This document shows, piece after piece, positions 10,775 to 24,600 of a stretch of 64,000 nucleotides of DNA. Both the position numbers and the translations under genes were made by a program. The stretch lies in NCBI GenBank assembly GCA_030063045.1, contig JAQSEB010000266.1, positions 30,827 to 94,826 of the forward strand. Direction: 5' to 3'. Under the pieces are notes generated by a model, which was given only the letters and a program-made list of their open reading frames with translations, did no database searches and was not told the DNA's origin. How positions within the stretch are numbered: the stretch's first letter is position 1; every line of letters begins with the position of its first letter. The DNA comes from Pratylenchus scribneri. Taxonomy: Eukaryota > Nematoda > Chromadorea > Rhabditida > Pratylenchidae.

Positions 10775-12384
10775 CCAAATCTTATTGGCAATTTTTGCTG
10801 AAATTTTATCATGAATATTATGGCGCTTTCAATCAAATTCAGCAGAAAGTGTTCCTTCGAGAATAGGGAATTTTTTTTGGGAAAATTGGGATTTGAAGTG
10901 GATTGAAATTGGTTGGTGTAACAAGGATTGAGGCCTGCTTAAAAAGATGAGGCATTGCGAGCGATTGGGTATTTGGATTTTTTCGCACACACGCCAACAC
11001 GATAAAGTGAAATTGAAGCTGATGAGTATGGGGAGAATGAAAAGCCCTGCAAAATTGAGCCAATGAGTGGCCTGCTGCGTGGCTATTTGTTGGCTTGGGG
11101 CCGAGACCCGGCACAATCCGCTCCTCTTCTCCTGCGCTCCTGCCTTCTTTTTCCCTCTTCCACAATAACAGCTTTTTCTTTTTGGCCTTCCTCTGCTTCA
11201 CCATCAACGATTATTATTTCGCCCATATTCCCGATGCCCCATCATCCATTACTCCTCTATTATTTCAAAGGCATTTTATGCTTTGCTGGCATTTTGATTC
11301 GAAAAATGAGTAGGTAGCGCGCACTTTGGCAGATGATATAATTGTAATCTGCTGAGTTCCCATGCAAAATTAAATAGAAAGCAAAAGGGGCTGAAATGAA
11401 CAATGAATAGAGCCCGGCAGGGGAGGAAAGAAAATCCCCTCATCATAACTTAAAGGTATGCCAAACGCTCTTTTAGCCAGGAATGTTGGAAAAATGTTAA
11501 AAAGCATTAAAACGGTAGAATATTTCAAAAAATTGAGATAAAACATTTTTTTAAGCAATGAAGGAAAATTCGTGGAATGCTAATAATTGTTCGCCTAATT
11601 TGATAATTTCGGAGGATGGCCTGTGTCGGGGTTTGGCCCTTTCCGATTTCGGTTGAAATTTGTTTTCGCTGGTTTCAACCAATCCCAAAATTGACCAATG
11701 AAAAACTCAATTAGTTGAAGGAATTGTTTTCGCTGTTCCTCAACTAATCCGCAAATTGCCAAAATTTGAGTTGGGGTTAATTGCCTTCCGGCGATTTCCC
11801 AGATCAATTTCACAATTAATCACAGAGAATTTATTTTCTCAAAGTTTTATTTTTGCTTGGTTTTTTGATATAAAATGAAGAAGAACATCGGGAATGGATA
11901 GGATGGACAATTTCCTCATAGATAAGCATCTAAAGCGAATTGTGGGAAAAGGCGTAACAAACAATTTGTAAATTATGAATTGATTGATTGGAAAAATGAA
12001 ATAAAATAATGAATAAAAATTAATGAATTTTTGATTTAAAATATTTAAATTAATCATTTTCCAAAATTCAAATCCATTCATTTCACCCTTTTCCTCTCAT
12101 TAGCCAATTCCAGACTTTTGTCCATTTCCATTCTCTCGGCTCCCATATTCGCGCAATTTTGTTAGATGTTAAAGTCGCCGATCTGCGACAGCCTGTCCCT
12201 AAATTATTCTGGTCCAATTGGTAAACATTTAAATTATGCAAATAAAAATATTTTCTTTTTGAATGAATGTACCTTTAAAATTTAATTATTAAATCTGTTA
12301 CGGTTGAATTATCCTAGTGCTTAAATCAGTTAATTTTAAAAACTAGCATTCCGGACTTCCTACAGATTTGTGAATGGATTCATT

Positions 12385-12560
12385 CGACTCTGTACGATCG
12401 ATGAAGTTTATGGAATTTCAGAGTGTCCTAAAAAAAAAGTTAAACCATTTTGATAACTAAACGGATTTTGGTTTTACTATTTTTCCTAAGTCTTAATACG
12501 GGTTTGAAATTGAAATTTATTAGAATAAATCGATCATGCCGAGTGGAAAAAGTATTCTAT
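12385..12560. mobile_element. MITE family A, copy 1 (degenerate)
   Basis: Contains CATTCGACTCTGTACGATCG near the left side and TTTGAAATTGAAATTTATTAG followed by CGATCATGCCGAGTGG near the right side. These pair with the corresponding blocks of copies at 15525-15715, 33640-33835 and 47965-48165. Confidence 0.5.
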
Positions 12561-12707
12561 AATCTCTGGATTGCCAAGAAGTCGAGATTTCCAAAATTGA
12601 CCAACTCAGTCAGTATTTAGATAATTCCGGAATTAGAATTATCCAACCAATTTCTAATATTAAGCCATTATTCTGAATTTTAAAATGCTTTTTCCTTTGT
12701 ATACGAA

Positions 12708-12822
12708 TGGTGAATATACGAACTGGGAGTATACGAACTGGCCCAGTATACGAACTGGAAGTATACGAAAAGGGGGTATACGAACTGGGGGTATAAGAAT
12801 TGAGAGTATACGAATTGTGCTT
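12708..12822. repeat. Short tandem repeat, core GTATACGAACTGG
   Basis: Seven imperfect copies with spacing 14-18 bp. The core is TATACGAA. Confidence 0.8.
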
Positions 12823-13948
12823 GACCTAGTATGTTAATTAATATTTTGTAAATATGATATATAAATATAATATGGGAGCCAATAAATTTTTGTTAATATT
12901 TGAATACATTTTAACATTTTTTATAATTTTTAATTACAATATCAAAACAAAAATTTTAATACAATAGATTCATTTTTAAAAATGTCTCTCATCAATAATA
13001 TAAGTTCTGGATTGGAATTTTACTAAAATTTTGTCACCATTTATTTAATATCTAATTTATAATATTTTGAATTTAGAAATTTTAATCAATCATTTTGTTG
13101 CTGCGAGCCGACAAACAATGCATGCAATTTGAAGAAAGATGAAAATCTTTGAAATTCAATGAAAAAATTGAAATTGAATTTCGTGCAAAGCTATCAATAT
13201 TGGCAAAAACAAGTCCCTTTCGATTTCCCATTAATCCAGCAGTCCGAATACATTTTATTCCAAATTCTCATATTTTATCAAAAATTAGCATTTTAAATGT
13301 CAATAATAAAATTGGCACCAGCTCCTTTTGTAATCATTTTTTATTCACATTAGAAAAACAATTGGAATCATTTTATATTTTTTTTATATATTTACAAAAT
13401 GGAAGGCACTTTATGGAGTTTTTATTGAAAAGGCAACAAAAAATGATGAATAAGTTGAAGGCATTTTGATAAAGTCAAAAAAATAGAAATAAATAAAACC
13501 AAAAAAAAGGATAAATCCAATAGAATGGAGATTGGAGAGACTAGTAAATTCGAATTTGAAATAAAGGGAAAATTCACTCAATTTAGTATCTTTTAGCATT
13601 TAGAGCGAGGGAGGAAGACAAATGTGTGGAGAAAAAGGGACAATAAAATTTCTTTAATGGATTTTTGATTTAAGAATTGAAAAACCTAGGCATAATTATG
13701 AATTGGGCCATTGGTTAATTAGCTTTTTGCGTGGGATTAGGCAAAAATTTTGTGCCGATATCCCAACCTCTCTTAATTCATTTTTTGGGAATGAATATAA
13801 AAACAATAAATTAATGAAAAATTGTATTCAAATTGGAAAATGTTTAAATATTTGACATATATATTGGAATTTTAGGCATAGAATCGAATGAATCATTCAA
13901 AATAAATGATAATAAAATAAATTTAAAATAATTCCGGCATTTCAATTT

Positions 13949-16900
13949 TCATTCAGCCGTGCCAATTTTCTCCCAATCTTCTCCATCCTCCTCATTTTCA
14001 TCAGCAATTTCCAGCTTCAATTCCCTTCCCAGTTCGAATAAATCCAAATTCGCAATTCCATCATTTGTTGGCATTTCCTCATTTTTAGTCCCTTTCTCTT
14101 CTTCTTCATCTTCTTCATTAATTTCGCCTTCTTCCATTTCATTATCATCATCAACGTTTGATTTTCCATCATCAATTTTGTTGCCATTATTGTTGTTTGG
14201 TTCATTGCTGCTTCCATTGCTTTTTATGCTCATCAATCTGGCACGTTTTTGGCATCCATTTGGCAAATTATTCTCCACAAGTTCCTCCTCATTGGCAGAA
14301 CAGCAGCAAATTATCTGATTGGAAAATAAACAATTAGATGGTTTTTAGATTTGTAAAAAAATTATATTTTTTCTATTTTTAGCGAATTCATTTAACTATT
14401 GACCTATAAGGATAGAATAGATGTACCATATCCATATGTTTAAAATGTGTTTCATCTCAACAAAATAAAATGTGTTTTACCCCAATTAAGTAAAATGTGT
14501 TTCACCCCAACTAAGTAAAATGTGTTTCATCCAAACTAATAAATAAAATGTGTTTCATCCCAACTAAGTAAAATGTGTTTCATCCAAACTAATAAATAAA
14601 ATGTGTTTCATCCCAACTAAGTAAAATGTGTTTCATCCAAACTAATAAATAAAATGTGTTTCATCCCAACTAAGTAAAATGTGTTTCATCCAAACTAATA
14701 AATAAAATGTGTTTCATCCCAACTAAGTAAAATGTGTTTCATCCCAACTAAGTAAAATGTGTTTCATCCCAACTAAGTAAAATGTGTTTCATCCCAACTA
14801 AGTAAAATGTGTTTCATCCCAATTAAATAAAATGTGTTTCACCCCACCTTCCTCTGGCAACAATGTCCATTATTCTCTTGTTGTTTTGTGCCAAATCCAA
14901 TATTATTCCCTGTTGTTCCTCCAATTCCATCAACAAATCCGCCGGTTGGCAATTTTCTTTTGCGTTCTTCCTTCATTTCCTCCTCTCCTTGAAATGCGAA
15001 TTCATCGGTTTGTGTTTCACTGTTCACCATTAATTTTTTTGATTTCGGTTCAAAAATTTCTTCATCTTCTTTTTCCATTATTGTTTCTTCTTTTATTTGA
15101 ATTTGGTTTTGGTCTAGCAATGGAAGAGGCGATGGGGAACTGCTACTTCCGGCGGCCACTTTGCTTGAGAGTCTGGGGAAAATTTAAAATAATTAGAAAA
15201 TATTTTTAATAAATTTTCAAATTTAAATGGTAAAAATATCAGCATGGAAATTACTTTCTAAAGGGCAAAATCCTTGACCGAATTTTTCTCGCTCACAACA
15301 TTGAATTTTGGTTGACTTATTTATTGGATTTGGTCAGTCGACCCAGATTTCTGTTGTTCTAAAAATCGATCCGATAGAAATATCCCAAAAAGAAGAAAAA
15401 ATAGGGTAGATAATTGGTAGTTCAATTCGAATTAAAACATTAATATTAGGAGTCCGGGTGATTTTTATTTCGGCATATTATACCTATACCTACCTATTTT
15501 TATCATACTTCTTTAATTTATGATGATTCAATCGATTCGATAGGCTCGGTTTTGTTTAGAAGATTTCAGTTTTTATAGATTTGTTTGAACCTAAGTTAGG
15601 GCTAACTGAAATTTTAGGTTTTAAACCAGTTTAACATTTTTAAAATTGATCAAATCTGGTCAAAAATTACCATTTTTCTAACTAAATCGAACATACCGAA
15701 TAGAATGAGACATTAATTTTTCAGGATGCTTATGAGTTAAATGAGATATGGTAATTGTCAGATCATAAACTACAATGCCTGTGTCTGGCATAATACTATT
15801 TTTAGTCAGTGGAAATAGAATCGACTTTAACATAACATTAGAATATATTTTCAATGAAAAATGTATTAAATTTAAAAACTATTATTTATTTTCCATAGAC
15901 TGTGATTTCCAATCCAAATCCCATTGTATAAAATAAGAATAATAAACTCACTTTTGTAAAATGCCATTCACCCGTGCACTTTTCCTCTTCTTCATATTAT
16001 TCAGCATATTTTGCTGTTGCGCAATCACCGGTGTCGATGTATTTCGTCCACCACCTCCACTGTTGGATGATGCCATTTTATTGTTGCTCTGTCCGGCCGA
16101 TGATGTTTTCTTATTTGTCACCGTTGTTGTTGGCATTTCTGTCAATGATGGCATTTGTTGATTTTGTTGTTGTTGCGCGGCATTCCCAAGCATTGCGGCT
16201 GCCAACAATGCAGCGGCCAACAATTGGTCATTTGAAGTAGAAACTAAGAGGTGGAAAAATGTAAATTATAATAATTTGAGGATTTTAAAATAAAACGAAA
16301 ATGATTTTTATCTACTTTATAAGAAAAAGTTGGGCTTATTTAAGTTAGGCTAATATTTGGGGTTAGTTTTAGGATAAGATGAATTGGAAATATTAACTTT
16401 AAAAGAGCTTAATTTAGCAAGATTTAAGGCATCAAAAATACCGTTTTTTAGACTTGAATTTTTACCATTTTCAACTTATATCTTCCTTTAATAATAAAGC
16501 ATTATGAATTTGTTTTAAAAAGATTAATTTTAATGCCAAACACGGATACATATTCCTTTGTTTTTTTCCAATTTCGAAATCATTATTTAAGAGTATGACA
16601 ATATTATACAAATTTGACATATTCATAGCATTTTTTGGCATGGGCTTTTAGTAAAAATGACATCAATTGGACTTATAATTAATGTTAAAATATGCTAATA
16701 TTCTTAATTAATTCAATGAATACTCAAATGTAAATTATGAATAAATACCCTATGCCCTTAAACTAAAAATAAACAAAAACAAAAAAAAATTCACACCCAC
16801 CTCCACCAACATTCGCATTACAAAATTGGCTGCCATTGCCCACAGCACCACCACTCAAATCACCAATTCCAGAATTTGTGGCCTCCAGAAAGCCAGCCAT

Positions 16901-19794
16901 TCCGGACATTTCCAACAGCTGCTGATTGGATGACCAATTTTGTTGCTGTTGATTTAAGGGCGATGAATCGATGAAATCCGTCAAAGTGCTACTATCAAAA
17001 CTGCTTCCAAATCCACTGCTGGTGCTACTTCCGGCCGAACTATTCAAAAATGAGGAGGAAGAGGCGCCGAATGATGGCGGTGATTGTTGTTTTTTGTTCT
17101 TTCCGGTGGTAAGTGATTTTGATGATGAGGGAATTGAAGAATTCATTGAAGGATTCTGGAGTGGAAAATGGAATAAATGAATAAGTTGAATAATTATTAG
17201 AAATTTATACATTATCCCAAATGAAGTTTAGGAAATTTATTAAATTTTTTGAATTGATAATATTCGGAAATTCGGCAATAATTTTAAAAAAAAAAAAACA
17301 CCATTTTTCCATATTAATGGCTTTCATTTTTTTGTCTGCATTGGATTATCAATACAGTAATCTTATTTAAAAAGTCGAGGATTAATTTTTGACAAGCAAA
17401 TGTCGATGATACGAAATTGGAAAATAAATGCAAAGATTTTTAATAAAATCACCTAAAAATTCTTGTAAAATGACAGCTATTTTATTTATTCTTTCATTTT
17501 TCTAACCCCCTTAAAATTAAAAAATTTGAAAATGTGCCTTTATCAATTAATACTTATGGCCAAATTAATGGTTAAAAACATTAAAAATCATGGAATTCTC
17601 TTAATAATTTATCCGATGTTATTTAAATAAGTCTTATGTGCTTTTTAAAGCTTTAAAATTTAAATAAATATTATATTTTGACCCACATTTTTGCTGGCAT
17701 TTGCCTTGCCAGCGGTGTTCGGCGCTGCTCTCAATGTGGCCGATGGCATTCCAGTCCCCCCGCCTCCTTTGGGTCGAACTGCAGTCTTCTTTATCCCAGT
17801 GCCCTTCAGCGTATTATTCCGATGCGGAGGTTGGCCAAGAGTCAATTCACCACTTTCTGCCGATTTGCGGGCCACAATTAAAGATCTAAAGGAAAAATGA
17901 ATATGAATACTATAGAAATCAGATGATAAAAAGGGTTTTTGTAAAATTTTTTAGAAATCTTATAAAGGAAACTTTAAATGTTAAAGTGTGAAAAATTGGT
18001 AATTTATTTTTTTAAATTTATGACAATTTTGATAATAATTTCAAATACCAACATTTATAAGTTATAGGTTACATTCGTTATTATATTGTTGGCAATTGCC
18101 ATTAGGAAAATATTTGTATTTAGTAACCAAAATTACACCAGAAAAAATCATAGCTAATTTAGAAATTTTGGGACCAAAATTTATAAATTTAAATAACTTT
18201 TATAATTACTATTTATTGTCAAGATGGCCAAATATGACGGGAAAAGAAGTGAATATTTGTATTTATATCCAAAAAATTTTTATTGAAAAATTTTAGCTAA
18301 TTTGGAAATTTTGGCATCCAATTTTAAATAATTTTTAAAATAAATATTTTATAAAATTAAAATGAAGCACCCACTTTTTGAGTGATTCACGGTTGCCAAA
18401 ATTGAGCCCCGGGCTCAGGAATCTGCTGGCTTCATCCATCAGTGTATTTAAATCGGCTTGTGGATCGGAAATTGCGGCAAAAATTAATTGGCTCTGCAAA
18501 AAAGGAAATTAATAATAAATTGGAAAAATAATTTTATTTATTTATTGGTAAAAAAATAATTTAGTAAAAAAATATTTACTATTTTTTTTGTAAAAAATTA
18601 ATTATATCTTTGGTAATAAAAATTAATTTATTTCAAGAAAAAATATTGGATTCTAGTAGGAATTGAACTCAGGACTGAAAAACAAATAACTATGCTTTTA
18701 CCAACTTGATTCAAGTCATTAAGCGGCTTTCATTTTTATTTCGTTTCATTTCCATAAATATATTTAATTAAACAAATTATTCAAATTTACAATTAATTTA
18801 ATATCTTTAAAATTTGATTTTGACTTTTCCCACTTTAAAATATTCTTGCTCGGCCAATTCATGCTCAGTTTGATGATTATGTTCGCCCTTTGGAATTCCT
18901 TTGGTGTCGCCATCCCAAGTCTCTGCTCGGCCTGAAAATTGAATTAATTAAAATGCTTAAATTAATTGTTGGAAAATTTTCAAATTTTAATTAGAAAATT
19001 TAAAACCTCTTTTAGAATTGAAGAATAAATTTCTCGTCTTTTTTTCCTTTTTTTTTATTAATTTTTCTTCCAATTTTCCATTCTTTTTGATATTTTTCAT
19101 CAATTTTCCCTCAATTTTTTCCAATTTCACTCCAATTTTAATCCGTCCAATCATTTTTATTTTGACTTTTTCTTGTCGTTTTCCTATTGTCTTCTAACCT
19201 TTGCACCAACTCCTTGCACCGGTCAATTTTTTGGCACAAACGCATCGCCAAGTTTTCACCCCTTCCTTCACATGATGAATATTGTATCGGTAACCGCCAA
19301 GGATCAGCTTTTGATTACCTGAAAAATTTATTATTTGTAAAAGTGAAATTTATAAGGCGAATGTTTTTTTATTATTTTAAGTAAAATTTTTCATTTAATG
19401 TTTTTGTAAATGGAAATTGGATCATTTATTTTGGACTTTTAGACGAAATTTTCAAGTGACATTCAATCCAGTTAATAAACAAAATCATCAAGATAAAAGC
19501 CTGGGAATATTCAATTTCAATATTTTACAGAGCATGAAAATATTGACCTCCTATGCTCCTAATCTTCATTTACTACCAATTTCTAAATAAATAAATGGCA
19601 AATTGATCTTTTTTTAGCATGGTTTTGATAATCAAAATTGCTTATCTATATTCAATTAATCAAATTATTGATCGCCCAACCAAACCTTTGAACGAAGTTA
19701 TTATTTGCGGATTTGCCGAATTATATTGCTGGAATTCGAACATATTTCCAATGAATGATTTTTTGTTTGCTTCTTGCTTAGTCACACAAAAGTC
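13949..19794 (-). CDS. FLYWCH-type zinc-finger transcription regulator (5' end not resolved)
   Basis: Nine exons close in phase: 19794-19686, 19318-19199, 18931-18834, 18493-18375, 17885-17687, 17155-16801, 16243-15952, 15172-14848 and 14314-13949 (TGA stop); 660 residues from the first exon seen. The FLYWCH finger spans the first three exons: KLILGGYRYNIHHV, KTWRCVC...SWCKGRAETWDG, then KGEHNH. These hold the Tyr, Trp-x-Cys, Cys and His-x-His positions of the family. A conserved-looking helical region (AAISDPQADLNTLMDEASRF, then SLIVARKSAESGELTLG) follows. Low-complexity Ser/Gln/Asn stretches and a strongly acidic C-terminus come last. Nematode relatives (PEB-1, FLH-1/2/3) are DNA-binding regulators, and PEB-1 acts on pharyngeal myosin genes. 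Whether this is a peb-1 or flh orthologue is not decided. The start codon lies upstream of 19794 and was not found. Confidence 0.85.
14435..14847. repeat. ~25-bp satellite abutting a splice donor
   Basis: About 16 copies of AAAATGTGTTTCATCCCAAC plus TAAGT fill the last intron of the FLYWCH gene. On the gene's own strand the first repeat unit contains the donor itself (AAG|GTGGGGTGAAAC at 14848/14847), so the array runs directly from the splice site. Confidence 0.9.
15525..15715. mobile_element. MITE family A, copy 2 (FLYWCH-gene intron)
   Basis: Left arm ATCGATTCGATAGGCTCGG and right arm CTAACTAAATCGAACATACC, with an inner AAACCAGTTTAACATTTT. The same block order occurs at 47965-48165. It lies in the intron between exons 7 and 8. 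Confidence 0.55.
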
Positions 19795-20650
19795 CTGGAA
19801 TTTAGTAAATAAATAAATTATTTGTTCATTTTGTTTTACAAACAATTTTCGAATCGGATAATCCTGAGTAGCCTCTGCTTTTGATGACCAGATTTAAATT
19901 GATTGATTTTATTGATGGATGACCGGTTAAGCAATGAAAATTTAAATATTTTGAAGAATTGAAGGCACAATTTATTGTTGTTTTGAATTTAAGCAAGTTT
20001 AAAATAAGTGAAGTAGTTTTTAAAGTTCAAGGCAATGCAAAAAATGGAAATAAAAGGCACTTAAATTTTTATATTTTGGGTTTTGGCTAAAAATTTTATA
20101 ATTTAATTTATTAAAAATTTGAATTAAAAATGAAGCGATATTTAAATATGTTTAATAATGTAGATTTTGGAATTAGAATTTCCTCATTAAATATTGTACC
20201 TTAAGACATGGTTTGTGAACAAAAATAAAGGAAATTGGTAATTAACCTATTATTCCATTCCGATCTTTGGATTTTCACTTATTCGAGGAACGAGGATCTT
20301 CGTTGGGATTTGGGCATTAGGGTGCATTGTTTTGGCCAAGAAATAAAATTTAAAAAAATAATGCTGTTTTTTAAAATTTCTTATAAAGAAATTTTCATTG
20401 AATAATGAATCATAAATTCATAATGAATTTTATATTTGGATTGGAGTATAAAAACTTTTGGTTTTTTCCCTTATTTAACGAAAAAGTAAAATGCCGTATA
20501 TTTTACAAAGTAAAACCGTTAAGAATAAATTTGGGAAATAGTGAAGTTAAAAGTGACTGACAGCCATGCCGACTTCCAGCTGTGATTGATTTTATATCGG
20601 CTTTTCTGACTTAAGCTTACTTTTAGAAAATGCCGCCATCTAATTCCATT
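19795..20650. other. AT-rich region upstream of the FLYWCH exons
   Basis: The missing first exon(s) of the FLYWCH gene should lie here or further upstream. A short ATG frame on the minus strand near 20324-20276, ending at a GTGAAA donor-like site, does not join the next exon in phase and was not accepted. Confidence 0.3.
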
Positions 20651-21363
20651 CTATTAAATGGGAATTAGGGAAGGAAGGAATTCTGGCTGATAATAATTGT
20701 GAATAAAATTACAATGAATTTGGAATTGATGGAGTGAATAAATGTGAGGGAATTGTTATGAAGAGAAATGGTGTAGGGGTGGATTTGGTGTGCGGCAAAT
20801 GCCAATTTTTGGGTGGTGGTGCGGACAACGTTGTTGCAAAGAGCATTTTGGATTGAATTGAAGGGGTTGGGGGAAGGTCGGCCGATTTGAGCCGACCACC
20901 AACCACTACTGTGCCCGCCAAAGTGTTTGATGGTGGTTTTGTGCGGCGCCCATCCCTCTTCCCAAAATTGGACGGTGGTAGCGCAAAATTGTTGGTGGCA
21001 GGGGAATTTGTGAGAGAGGGGCGATGGCGCGGATCTATGTTGAATAAAAGGGCGGCAATATAGGAGGGGAAAGGACGGCACAATGGATGGAAAAGAGAGA
21101 GGGAGTTGCCATCGAGCCGATTTTGGTCATCGGAATCGGACTATTCAAATGTGTGCGGGAAAATGCGGCGCGCGAGAAGAGAATTGGGGCGATGGCACAT
21201 TCATCGAGCAAAATGAATTGAGAGGGCAGCAGTGCACATTTTAGTCACTAATCGCGCAAATCTTGATGTGAGGATTGACCACCAAATATTCAAAGCTTTG
21301 ATGATTGTGATCAATGTCAACGTTGGATTTTGTGCCATTCTCCTTTTTAAGTCTCAAAAATGC

Positions 21364-21625
21364 CGAATACCGTAAATTCTTTTTTTAATACCCCAGTCTC
21401 TAATAATAATAATTCCCCGCCCTCGATTTTGAGGACCCATAGCTCCAGGTAGGGTAAACTTTAAAAAAAAATTTTTTTGCATTTTCTTAGTTCCCTAATG
21501 CTCTACAAAATCCCCTATAATTTGTTCAAAAATGCCCACAAATTAAGAGGGCTTGAAAAATAATTCCCCATTGGGCTATTAAAAAAGTATTTATGTTATT
21601 TTTCATATATGCCGAATTATTAAAA
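21364..21625. mobile_element. MITE family D copy (TACCGTA ends), degenerate
   Basis: Starts near ATACCGTAAATTC and includes CTACAAAATCCCCTATAATTTGTTCAAAAATG and GGGCTATTAAAA. These blocks recur in the same order at 58058-58306. Confidence 0.5.
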
Positions 21626-24600
21626 GGGGGAGGGAATTTTTAAGCTAGATAGAAAAAAGAATGCCACGAATGGAAAAGCTGGCGGCGGCTTGCTAACAAG
21701 AGTGCTAAAACCTGTTTTTCCAGCATAACAAACAACAATGGTATAGTAGGCATGCTGAAGGAATGAAATGGCGAGTATGTTTTTGGCGTGAAGAATTGAT
21801 TTAGGAAAGGAAAGCGTAAAACCAAAATAAATTGTTGCAAATTAAAAGAAGGGGATTAACAATTAAGAAACAACACAGGGCGCAGTGCACTCTTACTTGG
21901 CAAATTGTGGAGAAACTGTGGAATAATCTTGATAATTTTAGGAAGGAATTGAAAAATATATTTGTGGACTTTTTGTGCCGGCTGTCAATTATGACTGGCC
22001 AAATCGCTCGGCCATTTGGGCGAGGATTGTTCAAGTCAATTGACTGAAGCAATGATCGACATAGTGTGAAAGACGGCAATGGTGAAAAAGTGAAGGGGAG
22101 GCCATCGACAATTGTGGCGAGAGCCACCACCGTCGGCCCTGTCCAGAGTCCATTTCTGAATGAAAAGTGGAAGGTGGTTGGTCCGCCAAGAGTCAGCCAC
22201 AAGTCCCCTTCGGGGCCGGCGATGTTTGGCTGTGACTGATGGGAATGAATGAGTGGTCGGCGGCGGCCCGGCCCAAAAGAGTGGTGGTTGGGGCTGGGAA
22301 GGAGAAGAATGGTTGGCGCAATGATGGCGGCAATCGGCTGGCAGCATTCATTCACAACGGCCCCAATGATGGAAGGGGGAAAAGAGGAGGGGCGCCCGAA
22401 AACACACTGTTTACAATGCGCGAAACAACAATTTTTGCCGCGGCCTTTTCCACCCCCTTCCCTTTCCCAATGCCCAGCCCTTCTGCCGAGCCGACTCGTT
22501 TTCGCCAACCAAGCAGCCGGCCTCCTTTCCCATCTTCCTACCAGCCACCCCTTTCAGCCCTTTTCGCGCCGCTGCTGTGCCTTTGCCCAGCCACAAAGTG
22601 CGCCGCTGCCGTCGTCAAAGTCCTTTTCCTCAACATTTTCCTTTTCCAATCCTTTCTTCCCCCTTTCCCACTCCTCCAGCAGCATTCACGGCCTTTTTCC
22701 CTTCCATCCATAGGAGAGGAGGAGCATTGCCGCTGCCAACGATGCACACAAAAACTTTTTGGAAAGTAAATAGACCGATAGGCCCCGACGTGATTTGCGC
22801 CGGCTTTCTCAACATTGGGCCATTTGGCAGAGGGAAGAGAAATATTTTACGTTTTGGTGGCACTGCTACGAAATAATTTGGCCCAAAATTGGTTGACGCT
22901 GATGAAATGAAAAATGGTGATGGTGAATGGTGAAAGGGTCCTTTGGGGGATGGAGGATAGGCAAAGGCACACACCGGACCTAAAAAGGAACACGGCGCTC
23001 TAGGGGGAGGAGGGAGGTTGGCTCAAATGTGTGACTGGAAAATGTGTGTGATTGTGGGGCCATTCTATTTGGGTGAAAGGGAAAATGGAAAAGGTGGAGG
23101 CACATTTTTGGGTGGGGTTGAGCACAAAATAGCGATGTGAATGCTGCCATGGCCGATAGGCCCCTCTTTGCCTATTTTGAAAACGAATTGTGTGAATGAA
23201 ATGTGGAGGAAGGTTGAAGCGAGAATGGCGGCTGGAAGGAAGAAGAGGGAAGGCAGAAGAGGCCGATTAAGGCAGCCGGGACCAACCCATCATTGGGCGC
23301 CGTGGCAGAGCCCAAAACGGAGATGGCAATGCTAGGAAAGGTGAAAGGGGGGGGGGCTGACTGGGCAGAAAAGTGTGCACTGATGATGGCGGAATGAAGG
23401 GAGGAGGGAGCGCCGGTGGGCCGATGTGAAATGGTAAAAGGGAGGAGGACGAGAAATCAGCGCCGATGGGGACGGCGGCAGCGACCGACCCTGACGGCCC
23501 TTTCTTCATTCACAAATTCTGCCCGATGTGAAATGGCAATGTGAATGAATGGAAGTATTGGAAGAATTGGGAAGGGCAAAGGCACACACTGGGCAAGGGC
23601 AAAATATGTTGGGGGAACAAAACTGCAATGGTTTTGTGTGTTGGTTTGGCATGGCAGGCCCAGGGCAAATGACTGAATGTGAAGGAGGGTTTTGGCGAAA
23701 GTGGGGAGATGGGCCGACTGACTGAGGGTGGAATGAATGGGAATGGGTGGGGGAAGGGAGCCCCGGGAAAGATAAACGCCGGCACAAATTGATTGCTCCG
23801 GCTCTTCACATTCCACCCTCCTCCACATTTTCCCTTTCCTTTCGTTCTTGGCCCCGGCAATGGAGGGGAAAAGCGAAAACCACCCAATGGCTTCCTTCAC
23901 ATCGGCGGCCACGATTGAGGCCTAGTCATCGATGGCGGCAGCGGCGGCCCAATCGGCCACTGTGTCGTTGTCTTCGCCGAGAGGGTTGGCCTCCTCTCCT
24001 CAATGTTGGCCCAAAAGGCCCTTCTTTTTACCCAGCACTCCTCCTCCACATTTTCGTCCCCATTCACAAAATCGGTGGCCCCGGACCGGGCCGTGCCTGC
24101 CCACCCCATCACCATTGAAACGTCAACACACACACACACAGGATACAGTCTTTTGGCTCAGAATTGGTGGGATGAGAAAATGGGCCAAAATGAAAGAAAA
24201 GGAGGGAGGAACAAGAGAGGAGCTCAACTGCTGGATGGACTTTCGCGGGCATTGTTGGACTGACTTTGTGAGGTGACCAGCAGCATACAGATCAAAGAAG
24301 AATTGGTCACGAAAATGTCGAGGATTGGGGAAATGGGGGAAATGAGGGAAAAATGCGCGCAAAAATTTAGGCCATTTTATAAAAGGGAGGCCAAAATGGC
24401 TTAGAATAGAAGAGGCCCAAATGGCTTTGATGTGGATAGTTGAAAAGGAAGAAGTCAAAATGGCTTTGAATGGGATTGATGGATTTTGCGCGAAAATGGC
24501 AACAATATTTTTAGGCACTCATATCAAAGGGCACAAAAATATTTCCCCACTCCATAAAAGTTGTAAATGGATCCCCCTTTCTATTTGTGCCCATTTATTT

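Larger units (their letters stand above)
10775..13948. other. Gene-poor intergenic region
   Basis: No gene can be supported. It holds a duplicated stretch of about 60 bp near 11640-11780 (TTGTTTTCGCTG...CAACCAATCC type), a MITE family-A copy near 12385-12560, a GTATACGAACTGG short repeat at 12710-12820, and otherwise AT-rich DNA. The moderately GC-richer patch 10830-11330 has overlapping frames on both strands but no protein-like composition or splice support. Confidence 0.4.

Noticed and set aside
10829..11317. Overlapping frames of 70-122 codons on both strands, one starting with a Lys-rich stretch
   Set aside because: No splice-compatible partner exon, domain or consistent frame was found. 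A moderately GC-rich patch explains the openness.
11595..11813. Minus-strand 72-codon frame (LIWEIAGRQLTPTQILAICG...)
   Set aside because: It has no ATG, an upstream in-frame stop with no acceptor between, and part of it is a ~60-bp DNA duplication.
13149..13469. Plus-strand 106-codon frame
   Set aside because: AT-driven composition (Phe/Ile/Lys/Asn), no domain, no splice partner and no regulatory context.
18640..18725. tRNA-like or tRNA-derived sequence on the minus strand (AGTTGGTAAAAGC and GAGTTCAATTCC)
   Set aside because: D-loop-like and T-loop-like motifs are present, but no acceptor or anticodon stem forms properly. It could be a tRNA-derived relic but is not supportable.
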